The notes below the pieces were generated by a model. It saw nothing but the letters and a program-made list of their open reading frames with translations, was not told where the DNA came from and did no database searches. DNA of 25,052 nt, taken from positions 1,090-26,141 of the forward strand of contig BDDC01001401.1 of assembly GCA_001662425.1 (NCBI GenBank), in the 5' to 3' direction. The translations under genes were made by a program, and so were the position numbers. Below are positions 18,943 through 25,052 of this stretch, piece after piece (positions within the stretch are counted from its first letter, which is position 1; the number at the start of each line of letters is the position of its first letter). Source of the stretch: Chlamydomonas sphaeroides. Taxonomy: Eukaryota > Chlorophyta > Chlorophyceae > Chlamydomonadales > Chlamydomonadaceae.

Positions 18943-21593
18943 ATGCAAGCCCTTGGGCACAGCCGCGCCGCGAGCGGCCGCGCTAGTCGCTGCCAGGAGC
19001 GCATGTCGCAGCCTGCTGTCAGGCCTAGCTGCGCGAGCCAGCGCTCCCACCCGACGCCCATCCTCGCACGCAACCTGCCATCCACCGCCGCGGCCCCCGT
19101 CGCCCCGGCCGGCGCTCGCCGCACGGCCCGTGGCCAGCCCGCCGCGGCGTCTGGGCTTCACCAGGTGCAGCAATCCACGGCCAGCGTCGCGCAGTCCTTC
19201 GAGCAGGAGCCGCTCAGCCCCTCGCAAGTGGGCTGGGGCTTCAGCGCCGGCGGCCTGCTCTTCCCCTACTTCCTGGGCGTCGCGCTGCAGCTGCAGGTGG
19301 GTGCTGAAAAGCTGCTCGCCAGCGGTCGCTCGCTAGCGGGTCGCTTGGCCCTCGCCCCCCCCCCCTTCCTCCTTCGCTGCCGGCGCGCTCGCCCCTAAGC
19401 ACACGGCCGCCGCTACGCCGGCTTCGCGCCGCCGTCCCACGCCTTCGCGACACCCGCCAGGCTGCACCGCAGTACGGTACGAACCCATCCCACACCCACA
19501 CACCCCTCCTCCTCCCCCCTGCCAGGATATGGGGGTCATCGTGCCCGAGACCCCGGTGGCGGGCGCCTCGGCCGGCTCCATCATCGCCGTGGTCATCAAG
19601 AGCGGCCTGTCGGAGGAGCGCCTGACGGCGGCGCTGCTGGACCTGGCCCAGGTGCATCGGGCGGAGGGGGCGCGGGGGGTTGGCGGGGGGTCGGAGAGGC
19701 AGGGCGCTGGGTTCGCGGGGTCGGGTGGTGTGTGGGCGGGTGCGTTCAGTCATACGCCTGGGCAGGGTGCGAGCGCTGGGCGCAGTTGTTTGACGTTGGG
19801 GGAAGTGCCGCAACGCAAGCGCCGCGCCGTCCCGGCTGCCCCGAACCGCACTGGCAAGGCCCCCACCTGCGCGCCGGGCTGCTGCTGGCCCCACGCAGAC
19901 CCACGCACCTCGTCCTGCCGACTGACGCGTCGCGCCCCCCTTGCCCTGCCCATCAACCCGCCCGCAGGACTGCCGGGAGGGCGGTACGCGCACGCGGCTG
20001 CGCGGGGTGCTGGCGCGGGTGTTGGAGGAGTGCCTGCCGGCCGACATCCACAGCCGCTGCGAGGGCACCGCGCACCTCGCCGTCACGTCGCTGTGGCCGC
20101 GCATGGAGCCGCAGCTGGTGCGCGGCCCTCGCACGGCACCGTACGACTGTACGGCATGGGTGCTGTACGGCGGGTGGCCCCGGCGCGGCTTGCGCGGCTG
20201 CTGTCTGTGGGTGGCGGCGGCGTTGCGGCTGCCAGCCGCTGCTAGCCGCTGCTAGCCGCTGCCAGCCGCTGCTAGCCGCTGCTAGCCGCTGCCAGCCGCT
20301 GCTAGCCGCTGCTAGGCGCTGCTAGCCGCTGCTAGCCGCTGCTAGCCGCTGCTAGCCGCTGCTAGCCATTGCATGTCATTGCATGCCAGCCATCGCCCCA
20401 AAGCAGCAGTAGGGTCTACAAGGGGTCCTGCTTTTACACGGCGGCCGTGCGCTCCCCTGCATGCGCGCCACGCTGGCTCGAGGCATGCGGTGCCTCCACA
20501 CGCTCCGTTCCCCGTCCGCCGGCTACAGGTGTCGAGCTTCAGCAGCCGGAAGGACCTCATCGACACCGTCCTCACCTCGTGCCACATCCCCTACTGGTGC
20601 GGCCGCCGGGCCCGGGTTGAAGTCGTGCTGCGGTGGCGGGCATTGGGAGGACTTGAACGGAGGACGAGCGCAGCACAGGTTGCGGACATGCGGGGGTTGT
20701 GGCCGTTGGGAGCGCCGCGTCGGCGGAGCCGTCAGGCCGGCCATTGCCGGAGACTGCCACCTAAGCGTCGCCCGCAGGGTGGACGCCAGCCTTATTGATG
20801 CCACGACGCGGCATGTTTCCAGATAGCACGTACACCATAAGATGCGACATTGTGCATGCATGCGCGCATTGCCGCCGGCCCCCAGGTTCGATGGCAGCCT
20901 GTTCCGCGAGTACCGCGGCGGGGCCTACTTTGACGGAGGTGAGAGCGGGCCAGGAACCCATACCATGCTAGATATGTGATCGCATCATAGGCGACCAAAG
21001 GCAAGGATAGGCGGCAGGGTGGCTGTGTGGCCTGCTTAAACTTTGGCAGGGCGGGACTGCAGACTCCCTCCGCCCGTGCGCCGCCCTTGGCCTCCAAGCC
21101 GTGCCAACACCCACACCTCATCCGGTGCCCCCCTCACCCCCTACCCCCAACATCCCCGCTCCCAGGCATCACGGACTTCATCCCACGCCCGGCCGGCGTG
21201 GAGGTGTGCCATCGCGTGTCGTGCTTCCCCTCGCAGCAACTGCGCGCCTTCCGCGACATCGCGCTCAGGTGGGGAGGCGCTGGCGCGGATTGGGCCCTGG
21301 GGAGGAACGGCGGAGCGGCCGGGGGCTTGGGGAGCAGCCGGAACGCAGCACACAGTCACGCCGTCGGCTCGTAACCCGCCGTCTGTGATGCCTACCCGGC
21401 CCCTCTGGCCCCTGCCCGCAGCCCTGACACGTTCGAGGGCGACTGGCCGTACGACATGCGCACGCTGCTGGGCTGGGCCTTTGAGCCGGCCTCGGATGAC
21501 ATGCTGCTCATGCTGCTGGACAAGGGCCGCAGGGACGGCCGGGCGTGGGCCCTGGCCAACGTGGCCGCGGAGCAGCTGGTGCTGGCGGCGTGA
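18943..21593 (+). CDS. Patatin-like acyl hydrolase (PNPLA superfamily), 341 aa, probably organelle-targeted
   Basis: Seven exons: 18943–19296, 19526–19651, 19968–20117, 20529–20596, 20886–20938, 21166–21268 and 21422–21593 (stop TGA), all GT–AG and in phase. Residues 1–95 are rich in Ala, Ser, Arg and Pro and poor in acidic residues, like a chloroplast or mitochondrial transit peptide. The patatin domain follows: oxyanion segment GFSAGGLLFPYFLG (99–112), nucleophile elbow GASAG with Ser133, the CLPADIHSR segment, FSSRKDLIDTVLTSCHIPYW, and YFDGG with catalytic Asp249. The Ser–Asp dyad is therefore intact and the enzyme should hydrolyse acyl esters of lipids. The layout recalls the small PNPLA4-type and plant At1g33270-like proteins. 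The oxyanion region lacks the classic GGG run. The exact substrate cannot be read from sequence. The first in-frame ATG was taken as start; Met21 is an alternative. Confidence 0.85.
20226..20366. repeat. 10-bp minisatellite with 30-bp higher-order period, intron 3 of the patatin-like gene
   Basis: The unit CGCTGCTAGC repeats about 14 times. In the first half, every third unit reads GCCAGC instead of GCTAGC, giving a 30-bp higher-order period; the second half is nearly homogeneous, with one GCTAGG variant. It lies between exons ending at 20117 and starting at 20529. Confidence 0.9.
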
Positions 21594-23582
21594 GGCGTGG
21601 GGCGCATGGCATGGGATGGCATGGCATGGTGTGGAGGGTTGCGGGGTGCGGGGTGTGGTGTGCGGGCTGCGGGCTGCTGTGTGGGCGGCGGCGCGGTGTG
21701 GTGAGGAGCACATGGCGCTGGGGCGGCTGTCCTGCTGTGGGGGCCGCAATGGCGCGGCGAGGGCGCTTGCGGAGCTGGAGGCGTGGGGAGTGAGGCCGTG
21801 GAGGCATGGGGCGATGGCTGGGAGGGGAGGGAGCGGCATGGGGCCTTCCCCGGTGCCAGCGTGAGAGCTGTAGAGTAGCAGGAGGGCGCGGCGTGAGGTC
21901 GCGTGTAGCGAGTGTGTGCTGTGCTAGCAGGATGATCCCGGCTTGACGCCTGGCGCCGCGGCACATGCAGTTGCGTGGGTTGAGGCCGTGAGGAGAGAGG
22001 GGAGAGACGCGAGAAACGCGCGGGCGTGTGTGTTGAGTCTGCTTGGGTCGGTTGATGGCCACGGCATGCGAGTGCGTGGCGGTGCTGGTGAGCAGTTGAA
22101 TGCTGGGTGCGCGACGGTTGGAGGAGTGTCCCGCTTGCTGGCCAACAGCGTGGGGGGCTGCTGTGCAGGCCTCGAGGCGGCGGTGGCCGGCAGGATGGAA
22201 GCCGCCACAGTGTCATGAGTTGGGTTGCTAGTCCTTCTGCTATGATGATTTTAAGTTTGTGTGCGTCTGTGTTGGGTGCGCTAGGCTCTGGTGTTCGCTG
22301 GTGGGTGAGTGGTGCTAGGAGTGTTGGCGCCCGGCGCCCCTCACTGCGCCCCTCACTGCCACTGTGGGTCGCTGCGGCGCTGCGGAGGGCGTGGCGTGCC
22401 GCTGCCGCAAAGCGCATGGCATGGCTGGGGGGGCACGACATGAGAGCCCGGCGGGGTTTGCACCTGGCCGGCCTCCGGATACCAATCGCGAGCCGTGTGC
22501 GCTTGCGGCACTGAGTGCGCAGCGATGTGAGCGGACTGCAGGCTGCATGTGTCAGCCCATAAGGGTGAGATGAACCCTGTCCCTATGAAGTGAAAGGAGC
22601 GGCGAGTGCGGTCGGGGCTGAATCTCCCGGCCGACGGGAGGAACGCCCCTGGGCAGCGAACCTCCTCGTAGTTATGGCTGCAGCGTGTGTTGTGCGAGTG
22701 GCGTTCTGTGTTTTGTTCTGGGCGGCCTTCCTTTTCTAGCGAGTGAGCCATGCCGTTGAGCTGCTGGCACCACCATCGCGGTGTGCTCATTCCTGTCGTT
22801 CTTGTCGCTGTACCTGTGAGCTTGTCGGCTTGTGTTGTTGTGGTGTAGCAGCCTGGCGCATGTGCCGGCCCACTGCCTTGCTGTTTGGGCAGTGCGTGTT
22901 CACGAGTGCCCCCAGCCAGCTAGACCTGCCCCGCCCCTGGCTTGCCGCCAGGCAGCTGCGGGAGGCCGCCCGTGCGGCTGCAGGCCTCTGGCAGTGTCCG
23001 GGCCGTGCAACAATAAGCACAGCTGCAGCCCGGCACGGTTCCACACATGTACGCGGCAGCAAGCATGGGCGCCTCGCCGGCGCACAGGCGCATGCGTGGG
23101 AGGGGTTGGGAGGGCTTGGGAGGTGTAGGGGTGATGGGCGCGCTGGCTCACGCCCGATAGGCCAACCGGCGCCAATCGTTTTCCTAGCTGTCGCCTTTGG
23201 TAGTTTGGTTGTTTGCCCATGTTTTCGGGGCCCTCTGGCCTGAGCGCAGGCGATGCCGTGCTGCGTTGTGCGGCAGCTGCCCCGATCCGCGCGCCACATT
23301 CGTGCAATGCCCACCGGCACGCAAAGACGAAGATGGAGGCGATGTGTGCTGGCCGCAAGCTGCTCCCTTCGCGGCGCTCCCTCGATGCCTTACCATGCTC
23401 GCTTGAGCTCTGCGTATCAAGGCCTGAAAGGGGCCCGAGGCCGCGCGAGCACAGCCGCAGGGCGGCCGCGGCATCGTCAGGGGCGACGGAAGCCCAGGTC
23501 CCACGTCACTCCATGGTTTGCCCAACTTACTACATGCTCGCAGCTACACGAGGGCCTGAAGTGCGGCCCGTGCCAGCTGCAA

Positions 23583-23618
23583 ATGGCAGGGTAGGTCGAA
23601 GTCACCTTCGACTGCCAT
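23583..23618. other. Near-perfect hairpin
   Basis: ATGGCA (23583–23588) pairs with TGCCAT (23613–23618), and GTCGAAG (23595–23601) pairs with CTTCGAC (23606–23612), around a TCAC loop. The six-base GGGTAG on the left arm is unpaired. Thirteen base pairs in 36 nt suggest a structured transcript end or a regulatory hairpin, but nothing assigns a role. Confidence 0.5.
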
Positions 23619-24085
23619 GCTGGTTCTGAAGTAAAACGCCACCTTGACGGGGACCTCGAGGGGCCGAGCGGGGCAGCGAGCCATCCCCCCGGTTGTAACG
23701 TGATGTCCTCGGGACGCATGTCCTTCGATACTACCTTACGTTACTGTGGGTCCATTGGGACAGACGTTACATGGGGCATGGGGCTATGGGGCATCGTGCC
23801 CGCTTTTACGTTGTGGAAAACTAAAGCGACGCCAGGGGTACGAGCCTGCGAAAACGAGGATTCACTATATCTGGTAGCCTGCGTAGAGGGGCGACGACAC
23901 AGCAAACAGAGGCAAGCAGGCCGCAGGGCCAAAAGAGGAACAAATGCAGCGGCGGCGACGCACCTGGCGCAGAACAGCGCGTTACACAGGAGGGTAGGAA
24001 CCGGCCAGGATAGCTGTGGCGTCCTGTCGTGGCCCTGTCTCAGCGCGGCAAGGAGCAAGTCTCGGCAAGACCGCCTGTGGCAGCC

Positions 24086-24290
24086 GGGATTGCTGCGGGG
24101 AAACGGAGGGATTGCCCTGGCAGGCCGCCTGATGCGGGTGGAATTTCTGAGGGAGACCGTCGGGATTGCCCAGGCAGACTGCCACCGGCTGGGGGGATTG
24201 CTGTGGCACAGCGGTGGGATTGCCCGGGCACAACGCCGCCGCTGCCGGGATTGCCGCAGGGCACGACGGGATTGCGATGGAGCAGGAGGA
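24086..24290. repeat. 54-bp minisatellite, about 3.8 copies, with paired GGGATTGC motifs
   Basis: Units start at 24086, 24140, 24194 and 24247 (last partial). Each carries two GGGATTGC-like motifs, about 22 bp apart, so the octamer recurs about seven times. Because 54 is divisible by three, translated frames on both strands show an 18-residue repeat, for example PGQSRRSPSEIPPASGGL on the minus strand. The following 24289–24335 contains two related GGAAATTGGG(G/T)TGGCGCC segments. Confidence 0.8.
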
Positions 24291-24787
24291 AATTGGGGTG
24301 GCGCCTCCTGGTTCATGAGGAAATTGGGTTGGCGCCCCGGGGTGTGGGCGCCCGAGCCGGGCCGATTCAATTCCAGCGGGTCGCAGCGTAGGCTAGGGCT
24401 ATCTGTGAATGCAGCGCAGACGTGGTAAGAAGGTTAGCAATGCTGTGTGTGTGGTGTGGCGTCTGCCGCAAAGCGGGCACCCTGAGCGACCCCATGCGAC
24501 GCGGCAGAACCAAGCTCAGCTGCCGTACGGCGGGGGCTGCATAGCAGCCGCTTCCTGGCAAGCCACGCCTCATGTTCATAGTACGAGCCTTGACCCAGCA
24601 CCACGTCACGCGGCAGGGCGCTGCGGCTGAGTTGAGCCCAGGCCGGGACCCGTCAAAGCCACACCCCCAACACGCGACGCGAGATGCCCAGCATCACACA
24701 TATCACCCTGGCCTAAATCTAGGCGCGCTGGCCTGCCCACATTGTCGATGCCCGGCTACCTGTCTAAGACACTACAAAAAAAATCAC

Positions 24788-24827
24788 GATCCAGATCCTA
24801 ACAAACCGATAGGTCCAGGACTGGATC
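24788..24827. other. Inverted repeat in low-GC tail
   Basis: GATCCAG (24788–24794) pairs with CTGGATC (24821–24827), and TCCT (24796–24799) pairs with AGGA (24817–24820), leaving one unpaired A and a 17-nt loop. It follows an A8 tract. The role is unknown. Confidence 0.4.
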
Positions 24828-25052
24828 ACGCAACAGTCCCAGGTACACGCAGCGCAGGGGCCACAGCCTGCAGCTGCCAGCTATTGCTCCAGAATAGGGG
24901 TCCAATTCCCCACAGTGACTATGTTGCTATTCTTGACCCGCTCCACCGCCTAAGCCTCCATCTTCCCTGCCCAACTGGCTCCTCCTGGCTGCTAAGGCAC
25001 GCACGGAGCCATAAGAAGTCACGAGTACGCCGCCAGCCTCTCCGCCCCCCCC

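Larger units (their letters stand above)
21594..25052. other. 3.5-kb gene-poor segment at right edge
   Basis: I find no convincing exon chain here. 21600–21850 is a GGCATGG-rich G tract, probably the 3' untranslated region of the patatin-like gene. 22550–23650 has scattered open frames without motifs. 23700–24430 has overlapping open frames on both strands (242 codons plus, 209 codons minus) that run through the 54-bp minisatellite. A TGTAA lies at 23694–23698 on the plus strand, far from any stop I trust. The last 400 bp have clearly lower GC and an A8 run near 24776. A gene end on the minus strand near the right edge is possible but cannot be shown. Confidence 0.5.

Noticed and set aside
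22600..22690. Possible tRNA or H/ACA RNA around a CTCCCG/CGGGAG hairpin
   Set aside because: No cloverleaf, T-loop consensus, H box or ACA box could be placed convincingly.

Overview
The window looks like nuclear DNA of a green alga (Chlorophyta). It is very GC-rich, its genes are broken into many short exons with GT–AG introns, GC-ending codons dominate, introns carry minisatellites, and a TGTAA-type polyadenylation motif follows one gene. The proteins are plant-like: an OSCA/CSC1-type channel, a plant-type kinase–U-box protein and a plant-type patatin-like hydrolase. I cannot name the species. All exon models were built by hand from splice signals, reading phase and protein sense; none has transcript support.

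Layout. (1) 183–1513, minus: the 5' part of an OSCA/CSC1-like (DUF221/TMEM63 family) channel gene running off the left edge. (2) 1514–3119: spacer with dispersed repeats. (3) 3120–10914, minus: a complete 17-exon gene for a predicted 924-residue protein with N-terminal ankyrin repeats, a long Pro/Ala/Gly-rich linker, a non-RD kinase domain and a C-terminal U-box. (4) 10915–11462: a shared divergent promoter region. (5) 11463–16555, plus: a 10-exon gene for a protein I do not recognise. Its sixth intron holds four copies of one box C/D snoRNA. The guide before box D matches the extreme 5' end of 18S rRNA and predicts methylation at the U27/snR74 site (A27 human, A28 yeast). (6) 16556–18223: spacer. 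(7) 18224–18466, minus: a small basic 80-residue protein. (8) 18467–18942: a second divergent promoter region. (9) 18943–21593, plus: a 7-exon patatin-like acyl hydrolase with a probable organelle transit peptide. (10) 21594–25052: no convincing gene; it contains a 54-bp minisatellite, two hairpins and a lower-GC tail.

The genes do not form one pathway. The kinase–U-box protein is probably a signalling ubiquitin ligase, the patatin-like protein probably acts on lipids, and the channel is probably an osmo- or mechanosensitive cation channel. The two most interesting items are the ankyrin–kinase–U-box fusion, which may have an internal promoter giving a short form, and the intronic snoRNA tetramer, whose terminal stems differ in sequence but mostly stay paired while both guides are conserved.
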